64,000 nucleotides of DNA, taken from the NCBI RefSeq assembly GCF_007991615.1, contig NZ_BJYR01000022.1, forward strand, positions 33,406-97,405, given 5' to 3'. Under the pieces are notes generated by a model that was not told the DNA's origin, did no database searches, and saw nothing but the letters and a program-made list of their open reading frames with translations. Below, piece by piece: positions 48,789 through 55,662 of the stretch; position 1 is the first letter of the stretch, and each line of letters opens with the position of its first letter. Source of the DNA: Novosphingobium sediminis (GTDB taxonomy: Bacteria > Pseudomonadota > Alphaproteobacteria > Sphingomonadales > Sphingomonadaceae). The position numbers were made by a program, and so were the translations under genes.

Positions 48789-49457
48789 TTACCAGCGCAG
48801 CAAGGGCGGTATCGCAAAGCGGATGACGATCGCCGCCAGCAACATCGCCGTGGGATAGACGGCGGTCATGAAGGCCATGGTCTGCGACGGACAAAACAGG
48901 CTGTAGGCAAAGGTACCGAGCGCCGCAACCGCCCATCCGGTAAGCCAGCCGGCACGCGCAAGGTCGGTTGGCGCGGCCCGCCGCATCCACGCCGCGAGGC
49001 CCCCACCGATCAACAGCGAAGCCGCCAGCGAAACGCCGAGGCAGCGCATGCCGAGAAACGGCTGGATTTCAGCAAAGTTTGGCCGCTGCCTTGCCACGAT
49101 GCCATCGAGCAGCAGGCCCATCAGGCCAATCGGCAAGATACCGAGGATCATCGTGCCGAGCGTGGTCGCCCCTTGATCGGCGCGGCCTGGCAGCGCGGCC
49201 CGCAGCGCGGCGACAAGCAGGGCAAGGCCACCTGCCAGCAAGGCCGCTCCGCGCGCAATCACGATGGGCGCGGGATGCATGGTGAGAACATCGGGACGCA
49301 ATCCGAAGGTCAGCCACACCCCGCCCACGGACAGTGCCGTCAGCCCGAGGCCGAGGATCATCCCGCGCCACAGACGCACCGGCACGACCGGCCGGAGATC
49401 CCCGACCAGTGCCTCGATTGTCTGTTCGATGGACGATTCGTCCGGATCGCGGGACAT
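48789..49457 (-). CDS. nrsF: NrsF-type membrane anti-sigma factor (DUF1109)
   Basis: NrsF holds the ECF sigma factor SigF at the inner membrane and releases it under metal or oxidative stress. The 222-residue protein has a polar N-terminus (about 1-28, the sigma-binding side) and six transmembrane helices. Two Cys lie in MRCLGVSL and LFCPSQTM, matching the conserved Cys pair implicated in sensing in this family. In other bacteria the sigma gene is adjacent; here the likely partner is at 43876-44463, 4.3 kb away. It is on the same strand as the DoxX and four-Cys precursor genes, 188 bp downstream of doxX. Confidence 0.85.
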   Translation of the reverse strand: MSRDPDESSIEQTIEALVGDLRPVVPVRLWRGMILGLGLTALSVGGVWLTFGLRPDVLTMHPAPIVIARGAALLAGGLALLVAALRAALPGRADQGATTLGTMILGILPIGLMGLLLDGIVARQRPNFAEIQPFLGMRCLGVSLAASLLIGGGLAAWMRRAAPTDLARAGWLTGWAVAALGTFAYSLFCPSQTMAFMTAVYPTAMLLAAIVIRFAIPPLLRW

Positions 49458-49645
49458 GACACTTCCTTCACTGCACCGTCACGCCCGAAAGGAAACCTGA
49501 CCGGGCATCGCCGCGCCCGACTTCTGGCTGGCGGCTCCCGGTCCGTTGCATCTTTGGTTTCGCCCCGCAAGACCGGCCCGTGTGCCCTATGGAACAAGCC
49601 TAAGGGAACACAGGCCGGTCGCTGCGCGGAGCGGGCGGCGCGGGT

Positions 49646-50086
49646 TCAGCCCCGGCGCAGCAGGCGATCGAGCGAGAACGCTCCACCGCCTTTGGCGATG
49701 AGCGGCAGGAGAATAGCCGCCCAACTCAGATGCGTCGGCCAGGCATCGGGATAGACGAAGACCTCGATCACCGTGGTCATGCCGAGCAGGCCCAGCGCGG
49801 CAAACCGCGTGCCGAGGCCCAGAACCAGCAGGATCGGGAAGAGGTGCTCCGAATAGGTCGCCATGTGGGCGGCCAGATGCGGTGGCACGAGCGGCAGTTT
49901 GTAGTCGGTTTCGAACAGGTAGTAGGTGCTGTCGGTGATCGTCAGCCAGCCTTCCACCTTGGTCCGGCCGGACTGGAAGAACACCGCCGCAATGCCGAGC
50001 CGCGCCACCAGCAGCAGCAAGGTCTCAGGCAGCAGGCGCCCGGCCAGCTCTGCCAGCCGGTTGTATATGGATACGAGAGCGGTCAT
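49646..50086 (-). CDS. DoxX family membrane protein of the bufferin operon
   Basis: DoxX-like proteins are small four-helix membrane proteins often placed in bufferin (gig) operons. The 146-residue protein shows about four hydrophobic helices, with LLVARLGIAAVFFQSGRTKVEGW, the family signature, near the N-terminus. I chose the ATG at 50086 with a GAGG ribosome binding site over 50131, which has none. It follows the four-Cys precursor gene on the same strand and should be co-transcribed from the SigF-like promoter at 50557-50582. Its exact role is unknown; redox or quinone-linked roles have been suggested for relatives. Confidence 0.87.
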   Translation of the reverse strand: MTALVSIYNRLAELAGRLLPETLLLLVARLGIAAVFFQSGRTKVEGWLTITDSTYYLFETDYKLPLVPPHLAAHMATYSEHLFPILLVLGLGTRFAALGLLGMTTVIEVFVYPDAWPTHLSWAAILLPLIAKGGGAFSLDRLLRRG

Positions 50087-50156
50087 GCGGGGATACCTCG
50101 AATGGTCCGGCTCGCGCTTCGGCGCCGCCATCAGGCAGCGCCATCACGCAGACCGA

Positions 50157-50429
50157 TCAGTGCGCCTTGGCGGTCAAGGAACCGTTGCCCTTGGGCGTCT
50201 TGATCGAGGTGCAGGTCCCGGCCTTGACCAGCATCCAGGCGTTACCCTGATAATCGACCTTCGAGGTGCCGGCGCAGCTGGTGCCCGGGCCTGCAGCGCA
50301 TTCGTTCTTGCCGGCCTTGGCGACGCCGTAGCACTTTTCCATGGCGGGCTTGGTATCGGCAGCGTGGGCGGCACCGGCAGCAAGGCCGAGAGCGATCGAA
50401 GCGGCGAAAGCGGAAGCAGCAATCTTCAT
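50157..50429 (-). CDS. bufA1: Bufferin-type RiPP precursor, four-Cys (DUF2282, BufA1-like)
   Basis: This 90-residue exported precursor has a signal peptide (1-23, ending AAHA-AD) and a mature part with Cys33, Cys44, Cys52 and Cys73. EKCYGVAKAGKNECAAG and GTSCAGTSKVDYQGNAW match the DUF2282 family, now known as bufferins: peptides whose Cys residues are modified by an MNIO enzyme and that bind copper. In that family the middle two Cys are reported as the modified ones. AAGGA precedes the ATG at 50429. The MNIO enzyme is encoded not here but on the opposite strand at 52378, so modification would be in trans. Confidence 0.92.
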   Translation of the reverse strand: MKIAASAFAASIALGLAAGAAHAADTKPAMEKCYGVAKAGKNECAAGPGTSCAGTSKVDYQGNAWMLVKAGTCTSIKTPKGNGSLTAKAH

Positions 50430-50556
50430 GATGTGATCCTTTGAATGAAGCGGACCGCAATGGTCCGGTCTGAAACCAGAAACGCGGGCGGAGAAGAAGT
50501 GCGCCGCCGCCGTGTCCTGTGTGTCCGGAAATGCTCGCGCCGGCCACGTTGACCAG

Positions 50557-50582
50557 TTCGCAAGGCACCGCAGCAGGGTTAC
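50557..50582 (-). promoter_or_regulatory. SigF-type promoter for bufA1-doxX
   Basis: On the minus strand GTAACC (50582-50577), exactly 16 bp, then CGAA (50560-50557). This is the -35/-10 layout I recall for Caulobacter SigF. Transcription would start near 50550, leaving a leader of about 120 nt. Confidence 0.8.
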
Positions 50583-50678
50583 ATCGCCCGCAGCAATATT
50601 TCCGCGGCGCTGGACGCCGCGCAGCATAAATCCTAGGAGAGCCAAGACAAATCAGCGCCTTGAAAGGACAATTGGCCC

Positions 50679-51806
50679 GTGCGGAATTTTGCGCTGGAGG
50701 TGTATTTCTCGAAGTGGGAATTCGCCGCAAAGTATCATCTCACCGCATCCGACGCGCAGAGCATGACGGTTTCGCAGCTGCTTTCCCACGCTTCCGCGGA
50801 AGACCGGGAACGGTTCGACAATCTTCATCTCGGCTATACCAAGACCTTCGGCGCCGAACCCCTCCTCCAGCAGATCGCGCAGACCTACGAGCGCGTCGGC
50901 ACCGACCAGCTGCTGTGCTTTGCGGGCGCCGAGGAAGGCATCTACGTGGCGATGCGCGTGCTGCTGCAGCCGGATGATCACTGCATCGTCATCACTCCCA
51001 ACTACCAGGCGGCCGAGACGATCCCGCTCTCGATCTGCGCGGTGACGGGGGTCGCGCTCGACGAGAACGCCGGGTGGGCGCTCGATCTCGATGCCGTGCG
51101 CGCGGCGCTGCGGCCCAATACGAAGCTTATCTCGATCAACTTCCCCAACAACCCCACCGGCGCGATCCCCTCGCAGGAAACCTTCGCCAGCCTGATCGAG
51201 CTTTGCCGCGAGCGGGGGATCTGGCTGTTCAGCGACGAGGTCTACCGCCTCATCGAGCACCGCCCTGACGCACGCGTGCCGCAAGTGGCCGATGTCTACG
51301 AGCGCGGCGTGTCGCTCAACGTCATGTCGAAGTCCTATGGTCTGCCGGGCCTGCGCATCGGCTGGCTCGCCTGTCAGGACCGTGCCTTCCTGCAGGAGTG
51401 CGAACGCTACAAGCACTACCTCTCGATCTGCAATTCCGCACCTTCAGAGCTGCTCGCCGAAATCGCGCTGAAGGCACGGGAAGCCATCGTGGGGCAGAAC
51501 CGCGAACTGGCGCACTGGAACCTCGATCTGCTTGACAGCTTCTTTGCCGATTTCCCCGGCCTGTTCGATTGGCGCCGACCCGATGGCAGCTGCGTGGCGT
51601 TCATCCGCTACAAGGGCGAGGATGGCGTCGAGCGCTTCACCGAGCGGCTGGTGGAGGAGACGGGCGTGCTGCTGCTGCCCTCGAGCATCTATCGCTCAGA
51701 GCTTGGCCCCGTGCCGCAGGACCATTTCCGGATCGGCTTTGGCCGCAAGAACATGCCCGAGGCCCTCGCGGTGTTTCGCGAGTGGCTGATGCGCAACCGC
51801 GCCTGA
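50679..51806 (+). CDS. PLP-dependent aminotransferase, class I/II fold
   Basis: This 375-residue fold-type I PLP enzyme has the Schiff-base lysine Lys218 in NVMSKSYGLPGLRIGW, substrate and cofactor residues in NFPNNPTGAIP and FSDEVYRLIEH, and a C-terminal HFRIGFGRKNMPEAL carrying the carboxylate-binding Arg. The N-terminus FALEVYFSKWEFAAKYHLTASDAQSM is typical of a subgroup related to capreomycidine synthase-like aminotransferases. The start is GTG at 50679 with AAAGGA upstream. It sits between the two bufferin arms: divergent from bufA1 and 105 bp before bufA2. A link to bufferin chemistry is possible but not shown; no SigF-like promoter precedes it. Confidence 0.88.
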   Translation: MRNFALEVYFSKWEFAAKYHLTASDAQSMTVSQLLSHASAEDRERFDNLHLGYTKTFGAEPLLQQIAQTYERVGTDQLLCFAGAEEGIYVAMRVLLQPDDHCIVITPNYQAAETIPLSICAVTGVALDENAGWALDLDAVRAALRPNTKLISINFPNNPTGAIPSQETFASLIELCRERGIWLFSDEVYRLIEHRPDARVPQVADVYERGVSLNVMSKSYGLPGLRIGWLACQDRAFLQECERYKHYLSICNSAPSELLAEIALKAREAIVGQNRELAHWNLDLLDSFFADFPGLFDWRRPDGSCVAFIRYKGEDGVERFTERLVEETGVLLLPSSIYRSELGPVPQDHFRIGFGRKNMPEALAVFREWLMRNRA

Positions 51807-51845
51807 CGCGAATCTATCGGCTGCACAAAAAAATGTGTGCAGCCT

Positions 51846-51871
51846 GTAACCCGCTCGGTGGATGCGGCGAA
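51846..51871 (+). promoter_or_regulatory. SigF-type promoter for the bufA2-bufB-bufC operon
   Basis: GTAACC (51846-51851), exactly 16 bp, then CGAA (51868-51871), 40 bp before the bufA2 start. It is identical in boxes and spacing to the element at 50557-50582 on the other strand. Confidence 0.82.
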
Positions 51872-51911
51872 TCCGACAATGCCATTCGGCGAAACCCTAC
51901 GGAGACGACCC

Positions 51912-52193
51912 ATGACCACCCTCAATTCTGGCCTCAAGTCCGGCCTCGCCATCGCCGCCAACGCTGCGCTCATTGCCGCCGCCATGGCCGTTGCCCCCGC
52001 CCCGGCGATCGCCAAGGCGAAGTCCGCCGAAGTCGTGCACTGCTACGGCGTGAACAGCTGCAAGGGCACCTCGGATTGCGCCGCCGGCAGCCACAGCTGC
52101 AAGGGCCAGAACGAATGCAAGGGCCAGGGCTTCAAGGCGCTGACCAAGGACGCCTGCGCTGCGCAGGGCGGCAGCCTGACCGAGCCGAAGTAA
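51912..52193 (+). CDS. bufA2: Bufferin-type RiPP precursor, six-Cys (second precursor)
   Basis: This 93-residue precursor has a signal peptide (about 1-34, ending AIA-KA) and six Cys at 44, 50, 56, 63, 69 and 82. The core repeats a CKG unit: HCYGVNSCKGTSDC, then HSCKGQNECKGQG. It differs from DUF2282 in spacing and in Cys number, and belongs to the CKG-type precursors found next to DUF692 enzymes. The ribosome binding site is GGAG 8 bp before the ATG. It is directly upstream of bufB and bufC and has its own SigF-like promoter. Metal binding after Cys modification is inferred from the family. Confidence 0.88.
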   Translation: MTTLNSGLKSGLAIAANAALIAAAMAVAPAPAIAKAKSAEVVHCYGVNSCKGTSDCAAGSHSCKGQNECKGQGFKALTKDACAAQGGSLTEPK

Positions 52194-52284
52194 GGCTCCT
52201 CCAGCCCAGCCGCGCACCCTCACGGCTGATGCTGCATTGACCTGGCCGGGGCTCCCTACTCCAGTAGCTTGCCCAGCTGCCCAG

Positions 52285-52311
52285 TGGCGCCGCCCCCCCT
52301 CCCCGGCGCCA
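52285..52311 (+). promoter_or_regulatory. Intercistronic hairpin between bufA2 and bufB
   Basis: A perfect 8-bp stem TGGCGCCG/CGGCGCCA with an 11-nt C-rich loop lies 92 bp after the bufA2 stop. A weak T-rich stretch (CTTCTTTT) follows at 52322-52329. It could slow transcription or stabilise the precursor mRNA, so that more peptide than enzyme is made. Confidence 0.5.
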
Positions 52312-52377
52312 CGGGGGCCCCGGACTTCTTTTGCGGGCAAACCCCTTTCCCGAGACCCCTGATGACCGAGGCGCGCG

Positions 52378-53211
52378 ATGTCTGAGAAACTGGCCGGATT
52401 TGGCCTTGGCATGCGCAGGCCGCACTACCGGTCCTATATCGATGGCACCGCGCCCGTCGATTTCATCGAGGTGATCTCGGAAAACTTCATGATCCCCGGT
52501 GGCAAGCCGCTGGATACGCTGATGAAGGCGCGCGGCAATTACAGCCTCGCGCTGCACGGCGTTTCGATGTCGATCGGCTCGGCCGATGGTCTCAGGGACG
52601 ATTATCTCACCGAACTTCGCCGTCTGGTCGACAGGATGGAGCCCGCGGTGGTCTCCGACCACTTGTGCTGGACCCGCATCGACGGCTTCAATTCGCATGA
52701 CCTGCTGCCGCTGCCCTATACTGAGGAAGCGCTGGACGTGGTCTGCCGCAACATCGACCACGCGCAGGAAACGCTGGGCCGGCGCATGTTGTTCGAAAAC
52801 CCTTCGAGCTACATCGCCTTTCCCGGCGCGATGACCGAGTGGGAATTCCTTGCCGAGATGACCCGGCGCACCGGCTGCGGCCTGCTGCTCGATGTCAACA
52901 ATATCTACGTCAGTGCGCTGAACCACGGCTTCGATGCCGCAGACTATCTCGCCGGCATTCCGATGGACGCTGTCGGCCAGATCCACCTTGCCGGCCATGT
53001 CCGGGGCGAACACCTGCTGATCGATACGCACGACCAGCCGGTGCCCGATGAAGTCTGGGCAGTCTACCGCGCCGCGACCGCGCTGGCGGGTGCCGTGCCG
53101 ACGATGATCGAGCGCGATGACAACATCCCCGAGCTTGGCGAACTCTGCGCCGAACTCGATGTCGCCCGCAGCATCAGCGCCGATGCGGCTGGTGCGAGGA
53201 TCGCGGCATGA
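52378..53211 (+). CDS. bufB: MNIO family peptide-modifying enzyme (DUF692, BufB)
   Basis: This multinuclear non-heme iron oxidase of 277 residues has a TIM-barrel fold and is expected to oxidise Cys residues of the precursor peptides. The metal ligands are all visible: EVISENFM, LHGVSMSIG, VSDHLCW, LFENPSSY, LLDVNNIYVSALNHG, IHLAGH, DTHDQPVP and IERDDNIP. Nothing essential is missing. GAGG precedes the ATG. Its stop overlaps the bufC start (ATGA). It is the only such enzyme in the window and must serve one or both precursors. Confidence 0.95.
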   Translation: MSEKLAGFGLGMRRPHYRSYIDGTAPVDFIEVISENFMIPGGKPLDTLMKARGNYSLALHGVSMSIGSADGLRDDYLTELRRLVDRMEPAVVSDHLCWTRIDGFNSHDLLPLPYTEEALDVVCRNIDHAQETLGRRMLFENPSSYIAFPGAMTEWEFLAEMTRRTGCGLLLDVNNIYVSALNHGFDAADYLAGIPMDAVGQIHLAGHVRGEHLLIDTHDQPVPDEVWAVYRAATALAGAVPTMIERDDNIPELGELCAELDVARSISADAAGARIAA

Positions 53212-53948
53212 GCCTGCTCGCCCTGCAACGCGACTTCCGCGATTGGCTGGTAACCGGCGATGACCGCGCAGCGGCGGCGCTGGGCGGCGGCCCCGGCACG
53301 GCGGTCTACCAGAACAACTACCGCACCGCGCTCGTCTCCAGCCTCGCCGAAACGTTTCAGCGGCTTGTCCTCTGGCTCGGCGACGAGGCGTTCGAGACGG
53401 CTGCCGCGCGCTACATCGATGCACGCCCGCCTTCGAGCTGGACGCTCGATGCCTATGGCGAACATTTCACCGATTTCGTCGCGGCGATGTGGCCCGATGA
53501 TCCCGAAGTCGGCGAAATCGCGTTGATTGACTGGACTGTCGGCGAGGTTTTCGTCGGCCCGGATGCCGAAGCCCTTCAGCCTGAAGCCCTCGCCGTCGCC
53601 GACTGGGAGACTGCGAGGATTCACGCCGTGCCTTCGCTGCAGGTGCTGCCGATCAGGACCAATGCCGATGCGATCTGGCAGGCTCTCGCCACCGAGGAAA
53701 CACCGCCGGGTGCCGAGCTGGCCGAGCCCGGCACGGCCTTGCTGGTCTGGCGGCAGGGGCTCGAACCCGTGTTCCGCCGCGCCGAGGCGCATGAGTGCGA
53801 TATGCTGGCATGGTCCGCTACCGGCGAAGGCTTTGCCGCCATTTGCGCCCGGCTTGCCGATACGCTTGGTGAAGAAGCTGCGGTCACCACGGCAGGAACG
53901 CTGCTGGGTCGGTGGCTGGCCGAGGGCGTGGTCGCCGCCGTCGGTTGA
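53208..53948 (+). CDS. bufC: MNIO partner protein (DUF2063, BufC)
   Basis: This 246-residue DUF2063 family protein normally forms a complex with the DUF692 enzyme and recruits the precursor peptide. The N-terminal helical domain (LALQRDFRDWLVTGDD, VYQNNYRTALVSSLAETFQRLVLWLGDEAF) is diagnostic. The C-terminal half (VLPIRTNADAIWQAL, LLVWRQGLEPVFRR) is a winged-helix-like region seen in many partners. It is translationally coupled to bufB and followed by a strong bidirectional terminator. Confidence 0.93.
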   Translation: MSLLALQRDFRDWLVTGDDRAAAALGGGPGTAVYQNNYRTALVSSLAETFQRLVLWLGDEAFETAAARYIDARPPSSWTLDAYGEHFTDFVAAMWPDDPEVGEIALIDWTVGEVFVGPDAEALQPEALAVADWETARIHAVPSLQVLPIRTNADAIWQALATEETPPGAELAEPGTALLVWRQGLEPVFRRAEAHECDMLAWSATGEGFAAICARLADTLGEEAAVTTAGTLLGRWLAEGVVAAVG

Positions 53949-53950
53949 GG

Positions 53951-53986
53951 CCCGGCCGCCTCGTTCTCGAGGTGGCCGGGTCTTCT
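53951..53986. terminator. Strong hairpin terminator between bufC and the convergent lysR gene
   Basis: A 13-bp stem CCCGGCCGCCTCG/CGAGGTGGCCGGG (one G-T pair) with a TTCT loop is followed by TCTTCT. It lies in the 43-bp gap between two convergent genes and probably serves both. Confidence 0.8.
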
Positions 53987-53991
53987 CGTCT

Positions 53992-54906
53992 TCAGGAAAA
54001 GCAGCCGGCGACACTTTCGAGAGTCTGGCGTAGCCGCGGCGCGACAAAATCGAGGAAAGCCTTGAGCTTGAGCGGCTGGCTGCGTTGGCGGCGGTGCACG
54101 AGGTGGACGGGCACCGGCTCGCACCCCAGTTCAGTGAAAAGCGGAACAAGCCTGCCGTCCTCAACCGCCGCCGCGGCCTGGTAGGACATGATCCGTGCGA
54201 CACCAACCCCGGCGGCGGCGGCATCGATGATCGCATCGGCGGTGTTGACCGAGAAGCGCGGCGTGATCTCGACACTGCGCGCCAATGCGGCATTGCCGAT
54301 CCGCCAGGTCCGGGTCGAATGAAGGCCCTCGAAGGCGACGCAATCATGCCGCTCGAGTTCCTCGGGCTCTGTGATCGGACCGCGCCGGGCAAGGTATTCG
54401 GGGCTGGCGCAAACGGTCCAGCGGATATCCCCCACCTTGCGGGCGACCAGATCGCTATCGGGCAGCTGGCCGATACGCACCGCGACATCGACATGTGCCT
54501 CGACGAGATCGATCGTCGAATCCGATAGGACCAGCCGCACCGTGACATCGGGATAGGCGTTCAGGAACGCATGCACGACCGGCGCGACGTGGAGCTTGCC
54601 GAACATGATCGGCGCGGTGACCATGAGTTCGCCGCGCGGCACCCGGTATTCGCCGCTTGCCGCCCGTTCTGCATCCGCGAGATCGTCGAGCACCCGGCGC
54701 GTCGCCGCGACGAAAGCCTCGCCTGACTCGGTCAGGATCAGCTTGCGGCTGGTGCGCACCAGCAGCTGCGCCCCGAGGTGGGCCTCAAGATCCGAAACCC
54801 GGCGGCTGATCGTGGGCAGCGGCGTGTTCAGAGCGCGCGACGCGGCGGACAGGCTGCCCCCGTCCACCGCCGCGAGCAAGGTGCGCATGGCCTCGAACCG
54901 GTCCAT
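53992..54906 (-). CDS. LysR family transcriptional regulator
   Basis: This 304-residue regulator has the N-terminal DNA-binding region MDRFEAMRTLLAAVDGGSL with TPLPTISRRVSDLE. The effector domain (LMVTAPIMFGKLHVAPVVHAF) is of the CrgA-like type. The ATG at 54906 is preferred over a longer frame to 54960. It is divergent from a carboxymuconolactone decarboxylase-like gene and an alpha/beta hydrolase, the usual layout for a regulator and its targets. Confidence 0.9.
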   Translation of the reverse strand: MDRFEAMRTLLAAVDGGSLSAASRALNTPLPTISRRVSDLEAHLGAQLLVRTSRKLILTESGEAFVAATRRVLDDLADAERAASGEYRVPRGELMVTAPIMFGKLHVAPVVHAFLNAYPDVTVRLVLSDSTIDLVEAHVDVAVRIGQLPDSDLVARKVGDIRWTVCASPEYLARRGPITEPEELERHDCVAFEGLHSTRTWRIGNAALARSVEITPRFSVNTADAIIDAAAAGVGVARIMSYQAAAAVEDGRLVPLFTELGCEPVPVHLVHRRQRSQPLKLKAFLDFVAPRLRQTLESVAGCFS

Positions 54907-54913
54907 TTGATGT

Positions 54914-54928
54914 TTCCGTTTTGTGGAA
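54914..54928. promoter_or_regulatory. Candidate LysR operator between lysR and the divergent gene
   Basis: TTCC-GTTTTGT-GGAA is an inverted repeat with T-N11-A character, 8 bp upstream of the lysR start and about 100 bp before the divergent gene. The short arms make it tentative. Confidence 0.35.
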
Positions 54929-55028
54929 GGCTGGATTGCCAAGCTAGCGGATACTGCCATCCGGCGAAAGGGCCTACTTCCTCCTCAGCGGCCGCCCCCC
55001 GGCCAGCCTCCAAGGAAAGGTCAGTCCC

Positions 55029-55589
55029 ATGTCACGCATCCCCACCGCCGCCACGATCGCCGATGCCCCCGAAGCTTCGCGCCCGCTGCTCGAAGCCGTG
55101 AACAAGGCCATCGGCACCGTGCCGAACCTGCACCGCCTCGTTGCAAACAGCCCGGCCGCGCTCGAAGGCTACCTCGCCATGAACGGCGCACTCGGCAAGG
55201 GCAAGCTGCCCGCCCAGACCCGTGAGCGGATCGCGCTCGCCGTCGCAGAGGTCAACGGCTGCGACTACTGCCTCTCGGCGCACACCTACCTCGGCAAGAA
55301 CGTCGCAAACCTTGATGACGCCGAAATCACCGCCAACCGCAACGGCGCCTCCAACGATCCCAAGGCCGATGCCGCAGTGCGCTTCGCCGTCCAGCTCGTG
55401 AAGGCCCGCGGCCATGTCGGCGCCGATGATGTCGAAGCTGTGCGCACTGCCGGTTACACCGACGCGCAGCTGCTCGAGATCGTCCAGCACGTCGCCCTCA
55501 ACACCTGGACCAACTACGTCAACTCGGCCTTCGCGACCGAGATCGACTTCCCGGTGGTCAACGCGCGCAACGCCGCATTTGCCGCCTGA
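55029..55589 (+). CDS. Carboxymuconolactone decarboxylase / AhpD-like family protein
   Basis: This 186-residue all-helical protein has the CxxC motif CDYCLSAHTYLGKN, the AhpD-type redox and proton-relay site (Cys, Cys, His). It probably acts as an alkylhydroperoxidase-type antioxidant rather than a true decarboxylase. LPAQTRERIALAVAEVNGCDYC is typical of the uncharacterised peroxidase-related subgroup. It is first in a short gene pair controlled by the divergent LysR. Confidence 0.9.
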   Translation: MSRIPTAATIADAPEASRPLLEAVNKAIGTVPNLHRLVANSPAALEGYLAMNGALGKGKLPAQTRERIALAVAEVNGCDYCLSAHTYLGKNVANLDDAEITANRNGASNDPKADAAVRFAVQLVKARGHVGADDVEAVRTAGYTDAQLLEIVQHVALNTWTNYVNSAFATEIDFPVVNARNAAFAA

Positions 55590-55592
55590 TCC

Positions 55593-55638
55593 CCGGGCGG
55601 GCGCCCGCCTATTTGTACCCACTCCGGGCGGGCGCCCG
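55593..55638. repeat. Direct repeat of a 15-bp GC-rich palindromic unit
   Basis: CCGGGCGGGCGCCCG occurs at 55593-55607 and again at 55624-55638, 31 bp apart, just upstream of the alpha/beta hydrolase ribosome binding site. Each unit can form a short GGGCG/CGCCC hairpin. Confidence 0.5.
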
Positions 55639-55662
55639 TTAGTTTCTCGAAGGAATCCAGCC

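Noticed and set aside
49458..49645. Separate SigF-type promoter in front of nrsF
   Set aside because: The 188-bp gap has no GTAACC on the minus strand; nrsF may depend on read-through from bufA1-doxX or on another promoter.
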